From NCBI GenBank assembly GCA_900016875.1, contig FCNR01000012.1:60218-124217 (forward strand): 64,000 nt of DNA, written 5' to 3'. Under the pieces are notes generated by a model, which saw only the letters and a program-made list of their open reading frames with translations, was not told the DNA's origin and did not search any database. Positions within the stretch are counted from its first letter, which is position 1; every line of letters begins with the position of its first letter. A program made the position numbers and the translations under genes. The stretch comes from Eubacteriaceae bacterium CHKCI004 (GTDB lineage Bacteria > Bacillota > Clostridia > Lachnospirales > Lachnospiraceae). Of this stretch, positions 44,437-53,293 are shown piece by piece.

Positions 44437-45614
44437 CTAAAATAATGATATTGGGGGCCGGCATCTACCAGGTTCCCCTGATTGAAACTGCAAAGAAAAT
44501 GGGATTATACACCATTGTGGTCAGCATACCCGGTAATTACCCCGGATTCGCCCTCGCTGACAAGGTGTATTATGAAAACACTGTAGACGAAGACAAAATC
44601 CTTGCCATCGCCAAAAAAGAGCGTATCAAGGGTATTGTCACAGCTGGCACTGACGTCTGCATGAAAACTGTCGGCAGGGTTTGTGACGCCATGGGACTGA
44701 ACGGCCTTTCCTATGAGGCTTCCAAGGTCGCCGTGGACAAAATGCTGATGAAGAGCAGATATGAGGAGTACGGCGTCCGCACCGCCCGCTTCCGCCAGGT
44801 ATCCTTCGATGATACCGACATCAAAAAGACGGTCCAGGAGCTGGAATTTCCGCTGATCTTCAAATCTGTGGATTCTTCCGGAAGCCGCGGCATCATCCGC
44901 GTGGACTCCTTCGAGGAATTTGATTCCGCCATACAGTACGTCCGGGAGAATACCCGCAAGGATTACTTCCTGGTGGAAGAATTTATCGAGGGAGAGGAGT
45001 TCGGCGCTCAGGCATTCGCCTACGACGGCAACGTGTCCTTCATTCTTCCTCACGGAGATTACGTTTATCAGGGAGACACCGGCGTTCCGATCGGACATTA
45101 TGCGCCGTATAATCTCAGCGAGGAAGTCATCGAGGACGCCAAGATGCAGCTCAGAAGGGCTGTGAAGGCCATGGGACTTGACAACTGCGCCATCAACGCG
45201 GACTTTATCCTGAAAAACGGCAAAACCTACGTACTTGAGATCGGCGGCCGCTGCGGCGCCACCTGTCTTGCCGAGCTGGTCTCCATCTATTACGGCTTTG
45301 ACTATTATGAAAAGATTCTGCGGACCGCCCTGGACGAGGACCCGGACTTCTCTTTCAAAAAGCCACGTACCCCAAACGCCAGTCACCTGCTCATGAGTCC
45401 GAAGGACGGCATCATCAAGTCCATCGAGAACCTCAACGGACCGAACGACAACATCTGCGATGTACAGTTTGATTATAAGCCGGGGGACAAGGTTCACAAG
45501 TTCCACGTGGGACCGGACCGTATCGGACATATCATCACCAAGGGCGAAACCCTTGAGGCAGCCCAGGAGCTGCTCTTCAATGCTATGGATAATATTAAGA
45601 TTGAAGTGGAATAA
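44433..45614 (+). CDS. ATP-grasp ligase (carbamoyl-phosphate-synthase-like)
   Basis: 393 residues. N-terminal Rossmann-like preATP-grasp (MILGAGIYQVPLIETAKKMG), central ATP-grasp fold (FPLIFKSVDSSGSRGI, VEEFIEGEEFGAQAF) and metal-binding INADFILKNGKTYVLEIGGRCGA, then a C-terminal domain. Members join a carboxylate to an amine or thiol with ATP. Its translation is coupled to the glycosyltransferase gene, so it may attach an amino acid or other acid to the 4-amino sugar. That is inference. GTG 44433 has AGGAGGAA upstream. Confidence 0.85.
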   Translation: MTKIMILGAGIYQVPLIETAKKMGLYTIVVSIPGNYPGFALADKVYYENTVDEDKILAIAKKERIKGIVTAGTDVCMKTVGRVCDAMGLNGLSYEASKVAVDKMLMKSRYEEYGVRTARFRQVSFDDTDIKKTVQELEFPLIFKSVDSSGSRGIIRVDSFEEFDSAIQYVRENTRKDYFLVEEFIEGEEFGAQAFAYDGNVSFILPHGDYVYQGDTGVPIGHYAPYNLSEEVIEDAKMQLRRAVKAMGLDNCAINADFILKNGKTYVLEIGGRCGATCLAELVSIYYGFDYYEKILRTALDEDPDFSFKKPRTPNASHLLMSPKDGIIKSIENLNGPNDNICDVQFDYKPGDKVHKFHVGPDRIGHIITKGETLEAAQELLFNAMDNIKIEVE

Positions 45615-45653
45615 ATAGTTAAATCGAAATAAATGTGGTATGATCACAACAGC

Positions 45654-45693
45654 AAAAAGCCTTCTGTCGAACTCAACCGACAGAAGGCTTTTT
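45654..45693. terminator. Bidirectional terminator
   Basis: Perfect 16-base arms 45654-45669 and 45678-45693 (core GCCTTCTGTCG/CGACAGAAGGC) with an 8-base loop, A-run on one side and T-run on the other, between the convergent ATP-grasp and flippase genes. Confidence 0.92.
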
Positions 45694-45724
45694 ATGATAT
45701 ATAGCAATTATATATTCTTGTTTT

Positions 45725-47242
45725 TTATTTTTTCTTCTTGATCATCTTCAGCACGGCCTTCATCTGTGGATAGAAGACTTTAAGAGCCGCCAAAGCAACC
45801 GCCGCGATCACTGCGTAGCGGACGAACCACGGCACATTATAAAGCCCCATAGTGGCCAGATTGACGGCCAGATAGATGAGTGCAATCTTAACGGTCTTGC
45901 CGAGCGGCACGATGACCATCCCGGTGATCTTATGTTCCAGGATTCCCTGCATCAGAAGAAGTACAAAATAACTGATCGCCATCATATAGGCAGCAGCCAT
46001 ATATCCAAAAAGGGTGATGCCGACATAGCTGATGATCAGATTAAATATCATGGAACCGATGGTCCCCATGGCCACATACTGGGTTCTTTTATAATAATTC
46101 TGCACAGCAGAGTAACTGTAGCTGTAGAAGCGGAACAGGGTTCCGGTCACAAGAGGAGCTACCAGCCATATGGCAGCCCGATACCGTTCGCCTCCAAGAA
46201 TAAAGATCTCTTCCGGAGCCAGCACCACAAGAAGCCAGGACAGAAGGCCGAACATGTGCATGACGATGGTCCACGGTTTCTCCACTTCATCCGCCTCTTC
46301 TCTGGCAATCTTCTCATAGAGCCACGGAATCCAGGCATTCCAGACAGAATCTTCCAGAATCCACACCACGTAAGAGATGGTCATGCCGATGGAAAAAATG
46401 CCGGCGGCGGTGGCCCCCACAATCTTTCCGATGAGTATTCGGTCCGACTGGTTCATGATCTGTACCGACAGAGCCTCCGGAATCAGCGGCAAACTGAATT
46501 TCAAGCCGTATTTCCAGTATTTTAAATTAACAAACTTCTTTCCCTGCCACCACAGGATAAGGGCGATGAGCGCTCCGCCGATGATCTGCGGCAAATAATA
46601 TCCGATGATCCGCCGGTGTACCAGCTGATCCAGAAGTCCCTGCACCCGTCCATGATAAATAAGTACGATAGAAAGGATCGTTCCGGGTATGATGGTCAGT
46701 ACCGTCGCCGCCGTGCTGAACTTATACCGCATGACCTGCTTGTCTCTTCTCTGAATATAAAGCATGCTGGTGTAAGTGAACACATACAGAAACATCATGT
46801 AAAACATCAGATCGTCCATATCACAGAAAGCCATCACCTGTTCTTTAAATATCATGCAGATACCGAAGAAAATGGCAATGGAGATGTAGGACAGAGTATG
46901 CACGCTGGACACGTAGCCGTTGTAATCGTCTGGAAAATCGTGTTTTGCCACGTCCACGCTGCGCCACAGGCAAAGCGACATAATCGTGTACGCAATGAGC
47001 AGCCAGGACTCATAGGTGGTCACAATACCGTACTGCGCTTCCGAGAGCAGTCTGGAGTAAATCGGCGTCACGATAAAATTAAATCCCCTGGCCAGCAGCT
47101 GTGCCAGAATAAAAAAGAAGCCTGACGTGAAGGCCATTTTATTTAAGGACGCACTCTTATTCTGCTTTCTTTTATTTCCCCGCTCAATCATGGAGGCAGG
47201 AATCTCCTGCCCCCCTGATTTTCTTCCGTTTTGTTCAGACAT
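45725..47242 (-). CDS. Polysaccharide flippase, Wzx/MATE-like
   Basis: 505 residues with about 12-14 membrane helices, polysaccharide biosynthesis/MOP superfamily. The first helices include FTSGFFFILAQLLARGFNF and TPIYSRLLSEAQYGIVTTY, typical of Wzx-like proteins. It should flip lipid-linked glycan units across the membrane. ATG 47242 has GGAGGG upstream; the region before it is not part of the protein. It follows the CapK-like gene by 20 bases. Confidence 0.9.
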   Translation of the reverse strand: MSEQNGRKSGGQEIPASMIERGNKRKQNKSASLNKMAFTSGFFFILAQLLARGFNFIVTPIYSRLLSEAQYGIVTTYESWLLIAYTIMSLCLWRSVDVAKHDFPDDYNGYVSSVHTLSYISIAIFFGICMIFKEQVMAFCDMDDLMFYMMFLYVFTYTSMLYIQRRDKQVMRYKFSTAATVLTIIPGTILSIVLIYHGRVQGLLDQLVHRRIIGYYLPQIIGGALIALILWWQGKKFVNLKYWKYGLKFSLPLIPEALSVQIMNQSDRILIGKIVGATAAGIFSIGMTISYVVWILEDSVWNAWIPWLYEKIAREEADEVEKPWTIVMHMFGLLSWLLVVLAPEEIFILGGERYRAAIWLVAPLVTGTLFRFYSYSYSAVQNYYKRTQYVAMGTIGSMIFNLIISYVGITLFGYMAAAYMMAISYFVLLLMQGILEHKITGMVIVPLGKTVKIALIYLAVNLATMGLYNVPWFVRYAVIAAVALAALKVFYPQMKAVLKMIKKKK

Positions 47243-47262
47243 TCTTGTTTCCCTCCAATATG

Positions 47263-48558
47263 TCAGGCATCCTTTACCTTGCACACGATCATGCGCAGTT
47301 TGCCGTTCTCATCGGGCGGGATGGAATCCATCCACTCATATTCAATCTCAAACGGATGCTTGAACTTCGCGTTAAGCTTCGCCGTGAGCTGCTCCTCCAC
47401 TTCCTTTTCACTGAGGGAGGATACCTCTTTGTTCTGTACGCACTGGATATGGATCTTAGAATAAGATTCCTGGATGAACCGGATCTGGAAAATGTCCTCG
47501 CAGTGGGCGATGATCGGGGCAATCTCAAAAAACGTGGTGACTTCTCCGGTCTCGTAGCGGAAGAAATCGTTCATCCGTCCCTGCACGCTGGTGATAAAGC
47601 GAACGCCATTCCGCATCTCGCAGGTACCTCTGTCGCCGATGGCGTAATTGATCAGCGGCAGGTCTGTCTTATACAGAGGCGTCACCACAATGTTTCCTTC
47701 CTTTGCCGGGCGGTTCTTCTCATCGTAGATGTTTACCACAAAGGAATCGTTGTGAACCACATACTCGGTACTGTCAAACAGACGCACCATGGCGGCTCCC
47801 GTTTCCGCTGTACCGTAAGAATCAATGATTCCAGGACCCAGAATCTCCGCAAAAAGCTTTCTCGCAGTATCATCTATCTTCTCGCCGGTCGGGCAGTAGA
47901 ACTTCGGCTTCGCCAGCTCCACATGATTCTTCTTACAATAAAGGCAGATACGCATGAACTCGCTTTTATTCATATAAAGGAAATCCGGCCGGTAGGCGTT
48001 GATCTGTTTTACGATCTCCGGCTCCGGATCATACTGCGCCACAAATCCCCTTCTCAAAATTCCGAAATGCTGCAGAAAGGTATCGCTGCCTCCGGTGACA
48101 CTGTGGGCGCTCTTCCGGCTCATGGTCTTGCCCACAAACGGATTGTAGCCGGCGGTCATCATAACACGGAACCAGTTGGCCATATTGTACGCCTTCTCCT
48201 TCGGGGAGACCAGCAGCATCAGCGGCACACCTGAGGAACCGCTGGTCGTATCATGAAACCAGTTTTCATACTTTGGATTCTTTGCCTCCTCGTTCATCCA
48301 TGCCCGAAGCTCATCCTTGGTAAGGAGCGGAAGCTTTGACAAATCGTCGCCCGTCCGGATATCCTCCGGCTTCACCCCCGCCTTGTCAAACCGTTCCTTA
48401 TAAAACGGAATCCTATACGCCTTTTTCACAAGCTTTCTCACCCGTCTGTCCTGGGTTCGCATAACCCCGGTAAAATCCTTCGGGATCTTCGTTTTCATCT
48501 TAAATAAATCAAAGAAAAGCAGTACGTTTACCAGCTTTCTCTCTATCTTCTCAAACAT
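47263..48558 (-). CDS. CapK-like adenylate-forming enzyme (phenylacetate-CoA ligase family)
   Basis: 431 residues, ANL superfamily. P-loop DTTSGSSGVPLMLLVSP, DSYGTAETGAAM and the hinge region GDRGTCEMRNGVRFI, with C-terminal LRMIVCKV. CapK-like members sit in capsule and exopolysaccharide clusters and are thought to activate a carboxylic acid that decorates the glycan; phenylacetate itself is unlikely here. ATG 48558 has AGAGAGG upstream; a long basic extension to 48660 is not supported. Confidence 0.85.
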   Translation of the reverse strand: MFEKIERKLVNVLLFFDLFKMKTKIPKDFTGVMRTQDRRVRKLVKKAYRIPFYKERFDKAGVKPEDIRTGDDLSKLPLLTKDELRAWMNEEAKNPKYENWFHDTTSGSSGVPLMLLVSPKEKAYNMANWFRVMMTAGYNPFVGKTMSRKSAHSVTGGSDTFLQHFGILRRGFVAQYDPEPEIVKQINAYRPDFLYMNKSEFMRICLYCKKNHVELAKPKFYCPTGEKIDDTARKLFAEILGPGIIDSYGTAETGAAMVRLFDSTEYVVHNDSFVVNIYDEKNRPAKEGNIVVTPLYKTDLPLINYAIGDRGTCEMRNGVRFITSVQGRMNDFFRYETGEVTTFFEIAPIIAHCEDIFQIRFIQESYSKIHIQCVQNKEVSSLSEKEVEEQLTAKLNAKFKHPFEIEYEWMDSIPPDENGKLRMIVCKVKDA

Positions 48559-48770
48559 AATAACCTCTCTCTTCCTGCGTACTTTTCGTTTATTCATTCC
48601 ACAAACCGGATCCTTTCCGGCCTTCTTCACTGCTTCCGGGCGTTTCCCGGACATCTTCACCCATTGTAAACAACCTGACTGTATTTGTCAATGAAACACG
48701 CGGAAAGAATCCCCGTTCCCGCCGCAGAGACTTTTACCTTGCAGAAAAAGTAACAAGATTACCCTGGGTC

Positions 48771-48805
48771 AAAAAACAGGCGCCCTGCGTGGCCAGAGCG
48801 CCTGT
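48771..48805 (-). terminator. Terminator after the lysine-rich secreted protein gene
   Basis: ACAGGCGC (48776-48783) and GCGCCTGT (48798-48805), followed on the minus strand by a six-U run. Confidence 0.85.
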
Positions 48806-48833
48806 CTTTATAAGATAGGTTTGATAACATCAA

Positions 48834-49439
48834 TTATTTCACAACAATCTTAATTGTTCTGTAACCTTTAGCGAAGTTATCTGTACCTTTAATCTTAACA
48901 CGGATCTTGTAAGTACCTTTCTTGATACCCTTCATCAGAGTAACAACGCCTTTTTTACTTACTTTAACCCATTTTTTAGCTTTTTTGCCTTTAACTTTAA
49001 AGCTCTTAACTTTTCCTTCAGATTTAACTTTCAGTTTAATCTTTTTGGATTTTTTCTTTAATTTTTTCGCTTTGAAGCCTTTAGCAAGTTTCTTTTCTGT
49101 CTTTTTGTTCAGTTTATAAACTGGTTTTTCAGCTTTTGCGATTGTGTAAGCGATTGTAGCTTCTCCGTCGTATAAACCGATACCTTTAATTGTTAAGGTG
49201 TAGCTTCCCAGCGCTGTAGGTTCGCTTCCAACCAGAACGAAGTCTGTTCCTTCAACTAACTCTTTGCCGTTAACGGTAATTTTCAGAGTCTCATCTTTTC
49301 CTGTATACTGAGAAGAAATAGTATATTTCTGTCCAGCGATAGAAGTTTTAACAGGTGAAGATGTTGCAGCGAATGCTGTGGATGGAACCATCAGAGCTAC
49401 AGTCATAGCTACAGCCATAGCTTTTTTCATGTTAAACAT
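48834..49439 (-). CDS. Secreted Ig-like protein with lysine-rich C-terminal half
   Basis: 201 residues. Signal peptide MKKAMAVAMTVALMVPSTAFA, cleaved after AFA near residue 24. Residues ~28-98 form a bacterial Ig-like/MBG-type beta domain (YTGKDETLKITVNGKEL, GIGLYDGEATIAYTI). Residues ~105-201 are extremely rich in lysine (LNKKTEKKLAKGFKAKKLKK) with a beta-strand ending (KGTYKIRVKIKGTDNFAKGY). It has no sortase signal; the basic half probably binds the anionic wall or a glycan. AAGGAGG precedes ATG 49439. Monocistronic: its own terminator follows. Confidence 0.85.
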   Translation of the reverse strand: MFNMKKAMAVAMTVALMVPSTAFAATSSPVKTSIAGQKYTISSQYTGKDETLKITVNGKELVEGTDFVLVGSEPTALGSYTLTIKGIGLYDGEATIAYTIAKAEKPVYKLNKKTEKKLAKGFKAKKLKKKSKKIKLKVKSEGKVKSFKVKGKKAKKWVKVSKKGVVTLMKGIKKGTYKIRVKIKGTDNFAKGYRTIKIVVK

Positions 49440-49607
49440 ATTTTTGTTCCTCCTTGTTATACCAAATAAACAGTCCGCTTAGCCACGTTGCCAACTGATT
49501 ATTTGTCAAAATGTATTTATAATTAGCATCTTCCGCCACGGGAACGCAATTTATCCATCCCCGGCAGAACATGTAATTACCAAAAACTCTGTCCGGGCCG
49601 GCAGCTG

Positions 49608-50330
49608 TCAGCTGTCTCCTTTTTCTGAGGTATGCCCGCCATAATAATCACTGTAGTAGTTACCATATTTTCCATAATATTTTTGATAAGCTCTGCTCTT
49701 TGTCTCCACACGATTCAAAACCATGCCCAGAAGACGGCAGCGCACCCGCTCAAGCTGCTGAACGGACTGTTTTACCAGCCGGCGCGAAGTCATGCCGCTG
49801 CGCACCACCAGGATAGCTCCGTCGCAGAGAGAAGCGATCAGAGCTCCATCCGCCACACTGTCCAGAGGCGGCGAATCAATGATCACATACCGGTAATCTT
49901 CCGCCAGCCGGTCCAGAAGTTCACCCATTCTGGGATCTTCCAGCAGCGCGGACGGATTCTCCAGAAGATTGGAGACCGGCACAATGTATCCGTTACTGAT
50001 ATTTGTCTCATAAACCACATTCTGATACTCGGAAAGACCGGACAAATAATAATCAAGGCCCTGAATCTCTCCCTCACTCTTGAATTCCAGACGATCCTTT
50101 AAGACCGATTTGCGCAAATCCAAATCCACCAATACGGTAGGGAAACCAGCTTCCGCAAGCATTTTCCACAGATGTACAGACACTGTACTTTTACCCTCGT
50201 TTGGAACACTGCTGATAACCAGTATTTTTTTTGTATTTTTTCCACAAAACTTAATATTGACACGCAGACGGTTCATAGCCTCTTCTACGGCATAGGGCAA
50301 AGCCCGAATATTCATATCAATCTGTTTCAT
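49608..50330 (-). CDS. cpsD: Bacterial tyrosine kinase CpsD/YwqD-like
   Basis: 240 residues. P-loop VISSVPNEGKSTVSVHLW, Walker A' VLVDLDLRKS, Walker B YVIIDSPPLDSVAD. The C-terminus carries a tyrosine cluster (YQKYYGKYGNYYSDYYGG), the autophosphorylation tail of BY-kinases. It controls exopolysaccharide polymerisation together with the membrane activator CpsC, whose gene overlaps by four bases, and is dephosphorylated by CpsB. Confidence 0.93.
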   Translation of the reverse strand: MKQIDMNIRALPYAVEEAMNRLRVNIKFCGKNTKKILVISSVPNEGKSTVSVHLWKMLAEAGFPTVLVDLDLRKSVLKDRLEFKSEGEIQGLDYYLSGLSEYQNVVYETNISNGYIVPVSNLLENPSALLEDPRMGELLDRLAEDYRYVIIDSPPLDSVADGALIASLCDGAILVVRSGMTSRRLVKQSVQQLERVRCRLLGMVLNRVETKSRAYQKYYGKYGNYYSDYYGGHTSEKGDS

Positions 50331-51172
50331 GCCCGTTTATCCTTCCTGAATTTCTTTTTATTTCTCATATTATCTTCTTTTTCTTCCCGCTTTTCCATAT
50401 CCTCGAAAATATCACTGTCCGGAATCGAAGTCAGCGGCACCACTCCAAAGTACTTCTCCATATCCTCAGCGGTGCGGACGGTGTCATCCATCAGGTAACG
50501 CACAGTCAGATATGCACAGTAAAGGAGGGCTCCCAGAAGAGCGCCTATCATCGTATATCTTGCATAGCTCGGAGCTGCCTTCTCATCAGGAAGCTGCGCC
50601 TGCTGCGCAATATTCGGCGGATTGGTGCTCATGGTTTCCGGCAGATATTCTACGGAAACTTCCGCCAGCTTGTTGGCGATATTCATGGCTTCCACAGGAT
50701 CGGTACTGGTAGCCGTCACATTCAAAATACGTGTATCCTGAGGATTCTCCAGCGTAATCATCTCTGCCAGTTCCTCAGTTTCCATATCCAAATTCAGTTC
50801 ATCGATAACCTGATCGAGCACCGGATAACTGAGCATCAACTGTTCATAATCGGAAGTCAGCGATGTTCCGATATTCAAATCTGTCAAATCTACCACCGAA
50901 TCATTGGAAGCAGACACAACATACATCTTTGCCACCGCCTGATAAGTAGGCCGGATGCAGAAAAAGGAAAATGCGTTCAGCAGCACAGCCCCCACCAGCA
51001 GGCAGAGGATAATATAATGTATCTTATCCAGCAGCACATAGGCCAGATCCAGTAAATCTATCTCCATCTCATCATCTGTATCGGCCACAGGCAGCGCCGT
51101 CAGAGTATGTGAGTCTTTTACCACCTCAAGCTCCGTTCCTGTATCCGTTGTTTTCCTGTTTGCAAGTCCCAT
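50327..51172 (-). CDS. cpsC: Chain-length regulator / tyrosine-kinase modulator CpsC (Wzz-like)
   Basis: 281 residues. Two membrane helices (~50-70 and ~205-225) flank an extracytoplasmic Wzz domain with RPTYQAVAKMYVVSAS, SYPVLDQVIDELNLDM and VTATSTDPVEAMNIANKLAEV. The cytoplasmic C-terminus is highly charged (KREEKEDNMRNKKKFRKDK), replacing the usual short activator tail. Works as transmembrane activator of CpsD. AGGAGAA precedes ATG 51172. Confidence 0.9.
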   Translation of the reverse strand: MGLANRKTTDTGTELEVVKDSHTLTALPVADTDDEMEIDLLDLAYVLLDKIHYIILCLLVGAVLLNAFSFFCIRPTYQAVAKMYVVSASNDSVVDLTDLNIGTSLTSDYEQLMLSYPVLDQVIDELNLDMETEELAEMITLENPQDTRILNVTATSTDPVEAMNIANKLAEVSVEYLPETMSTNPPNIAQQAQLPDEKAAPSYARYTMIGALLGALLYCAYLTVRYLMDDTVRTAEDMEKYFGVVPLTSIPDSDIFEDMEKREEKEDNMRNKKKFRKDKRA

Positions 51173-51211
51173 CTTTTTTCTCCTGTCCTCTTTTTGCTTT
51201 ATTATTATTCT

Positions 51212-52252
51212 CTATTCCTCTTCCGCTCTGTCGTAAAACAGCTGTATCACGACATCTGCAAGACTGTTTTCATCCACGGTAAATTCATTAAAGCCGGTCT
51301 CCCCTTCGCCGTTGGTTCCCTTGATCTCAGGAGCTGTCTGCTCCTCGGCATTGATGAGATCTGCCGCCAGATTGATAAAATCATTACGAGAAAGGCTCGT
51401 TACCATGTACGGCTCCAGAGCGTCATAGATGTCCAGAGCAAATGCACTGTCCTCCTGGCACTTCTGAATGAGCATGGACTTCAGCGCAGACAGGTACTGT
51501 GACTGCCTTCTCATCCGACCCTCATTGGAACCGTCCCCCACGTTCATTCTGCCGCGGACGTAATGCATGGCCTGCTCATCGGTGAGAGTCACGGTCTCAC
51601 CCATTCTGAGCGTCGGATCCTCTTTTGAAAAGTCATCTTCAATAGTGACGGTCACTCCGCCCACCAGATGATTGAGTACCTCTATGGAATCCATATTCAG
51701 AGAGGCATAGCCGTCTATAGGCTGATCATACAGCAGTCCTGATACCGCGTCCGCCGTATTTTCACAGCTCATCTCCATGCCGTCGCCCGTAGCATGCGCC
51801 AGGGAAATCTGCATATATGTGGTTGCCAGATAGGTGCCGTCGTCGTCCAGAGAGTTCACATCTGTCATGGTATCCCGGTTTATCGGCAGTCTGGTGTACG
51901 TATTATTTGTCTCATCTATCACCAGAAGCTGCAGCGTATCGCACTGGCCGGTACCGTCATATTCTTCCGAAGCCTCTGCTTCTCCCTGAGCATCCAGCCC
52001 CATGAAAAGATAGGTTTTGATATTCTTTTTCGGAGTACATCGTACGCCGTTTATCTCCACGATCTCTTCCTGCGGCTGCGGCTCCACTGCCGCCTGCTGC
52101 GTCTCATCTGTCTTCACTTCCTGATTATCAATGGTTCTGGATGCGATTCCCGCGGCTGCCGCGATCACGACGACCGCAATGAAAAGCGGAAGCAGTTTCC
52201 GCAGCACTTTGCCCTTATCCATCGTTGTCCTTCCGTTTTTATCCTCATTCAT
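51212..52252 (-). CDS. LytR-CpsA-Psr (LCP) family glycan transferase
   Basis: 346 residues. One N-terminal membrane helix (VLRKLLPLFIAVVVIAAAAG), an acidic linker, then the LCP core: TYLFMGLDAQGEAE, DTLQLLVIDETNNTYTRLPINRDTM split across strands, LVGGVTVTIEDDF and MHYVRGRMNVGDG...RQSQYLSA. LCP enzymes attach teichoic acids or capsule to peptidoglycan. Start is uncertain: ATG 52252 has GGAGG 12 bases away, while ATG 52222 (ten residues shorter) has AAGGA at a better distance. Confidence 0.88.
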   Translation of the reverse strand: MNEDKNGRTTMDKGKVLRKLLPLFIAVVVIAAAAGIASRTIDNQEVKTDETQQAAVEPQPQEEIVEINGVRCTPKKNIKTYLFMGLDAQGEAEASEEYDGTGQCDTLQLLVIDETNNTYTRLPINRDTMTDVNSLDDDGTYLATTYMQISLAHATGDGMEMSCENTADAVSGLLYDQPIDGYASLNMDSIEVLNHLVGGVTVTIEDDFSKEDPTLRMGETVTLTDEQAMHYVRGRMNVGDGSNEGRMRRQSQYLSALKSMLIQKCQEDSAFALDIYDALEPYMVTSLSRNDFINLAADLINAEEQTAPEIKGTNGEGETGFNEFTVDENSLADVVIQLFYDRAEEE

Positions 52253-52273
52253 GGCTTCTGCTTTCCTCCTGCA

Positions 52274-52396
52274 TCACTGCATGATACTCTGAAGGAACGC
52301 CGCTCCGCCCTCCGGGTACATCCTCTCACAAATCATCAATGCAACAAGCATCACAAACAAAACAGCACATATAATATATGTAATCTTCTCAGACAT
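52274..52396 (-). CDS. Small single-pass membrane protein, 40 aa
   Basis: ATG 52396 behind AGGAGGAAATACAG opens a 40-codon frame that overlaps the cpsB stop by eight bases and ends 21 bases before the LCP gene. The product is one hydrophobic helix (ITYIICAVLFVMLVALMI) with a short polar tail (CERMYPEGGAAFLQSIMQ). Strong ribosome site, overlap and operon position support a real gene. No function is known to me; a small regulator or assembly factor for CpsC or the LCP enzyme is speculation. Confidence 0.75.
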   Translation of the reverse strand: MSEKITYIICAVLFVMLVALMICERMYPEGGAAFLQSIMQ

Positions 52397-53108
52397 CTGT
52401 ATTTCCTCCTATTCGAAGCAGTCTGCTTCCTCTGTCATCCATCGCATTTATAAATGCTTTTCCAAGCTTTTTCTCCAATACCGCCCTGCCCTTTCCCAGA
52501 TTAGGCTCCCGGCTCTCCACTCTGTGGCAGTCGCTGCCCAGAAAATGCGCCTGCCCTCTCTCAAACATCTTGAGCAGCGGCCGGCGTCTCCGCCAGCCAA
52601 GAAGACTCTCCGCATTGATCTGTACGTAAAGAGGCATCTCCAGCAGTTCTTCTATCCACTTTTTATTCTCCGGCATCCCCATGTACCGCTCCAGATGAGC
52701 AAGAATCACCTGAAAATTCCTTTTGCTGACCAGTTCTTCCACTTCCCGTATGTCCGACCGTCTCCAGGCGGTAAACGGCATCTCCAGCAGAAGCACCCGG
52801 CTTCCCTCAATGGTCAAATCCTCCAGCCTGTCCGCCCGGCTCATGCCGGAGAAGAAAGCGACTTCCGCGCCAAGCCTGAGTTCCGGTCCGAAATCTTTCT
52901 TTACTTCCATCAATCTCTCAAAAGATCTTCGTCTTCTTGCCAGAAAATCTTCTATCCTGTGCCTTGAGGCATAAAAATGTGATGTTGCCAGCATGACATC
53001 CACACCTTGTTCCGACGCCATCCTCAACATCGTCATCGTCATCTCTGTACTTTTGCTTCCGTCGTCAATGCCCGGAAGAATATGGGAATGAAAATCAATC
53101 ACTGACAC
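52389..53108 (-). CDS. cpsB: Tyrosine-protein phosphatase CpsB/YwqE (PHP domain)
   Basis: 239 residues. PHP metal-binding motifs DFHSHILPGIDDG at the N-terminus, LATSHFY, LGAEVAFF, ILAHLERY and FLGSDCHRVESREPN. It is a Mn-dependent phosphotyrosine phosphatase acting on CpsD. First gene of the cpsB-small ORF-LCP-cpsC-cpsD operon. The ATG 53108 follows a weak AAAGGTAGGA site. Confidence 0.93.
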   Translation of the reverse strand: MSVIDFHSHILPGIDDGSKSTEMTMTMLRMASEQGVDVMLATSHFYASRHRIEDFLARRRRSFERLMEVKKDFGPELRLGAEVAFFSGMSRADRLEDLTIEGSRVLLLEMPFTAWRRSDIREVEELVSKRNFQVILAHLERYMGMPENKKWIEELLEMPLYVQINAESLLGWRRRRPLLKMFERGQAHFLGSDCHRVESREPNLGKGRAVLEKKLGKAFINAMDDRGSRLLRIGGNTDV

Positions 53109-53293
53109 AATTGCATCCTACCTTTCTCATTCCATCCTGTATCTGTATCCTGTCATCAATTTTATTACAGTCATATTACAGTTTCGAAAAATCGCTAATC
53201 TATTTTACAATTTTTTAATGCAAAATACAAGTTATATGACATAAAAAGCAGGAATTCTGTCATTTATTTCACTTTTTTGTGTATTTCCCGCCT

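Noticed and set aside
44505..45707. 400-codon minus-strand frame opposite the ATP-grasp gene
   Set aside because: Starts in the terminator region and mirrors the coding bias of the real gene; no domain.
49608..50330. ParA/MinD partition ATPase
   Set aside because: P-loop context, tyrosine-rich tail and overlap with a Wzz-type gene mark it as a BY-kinase.
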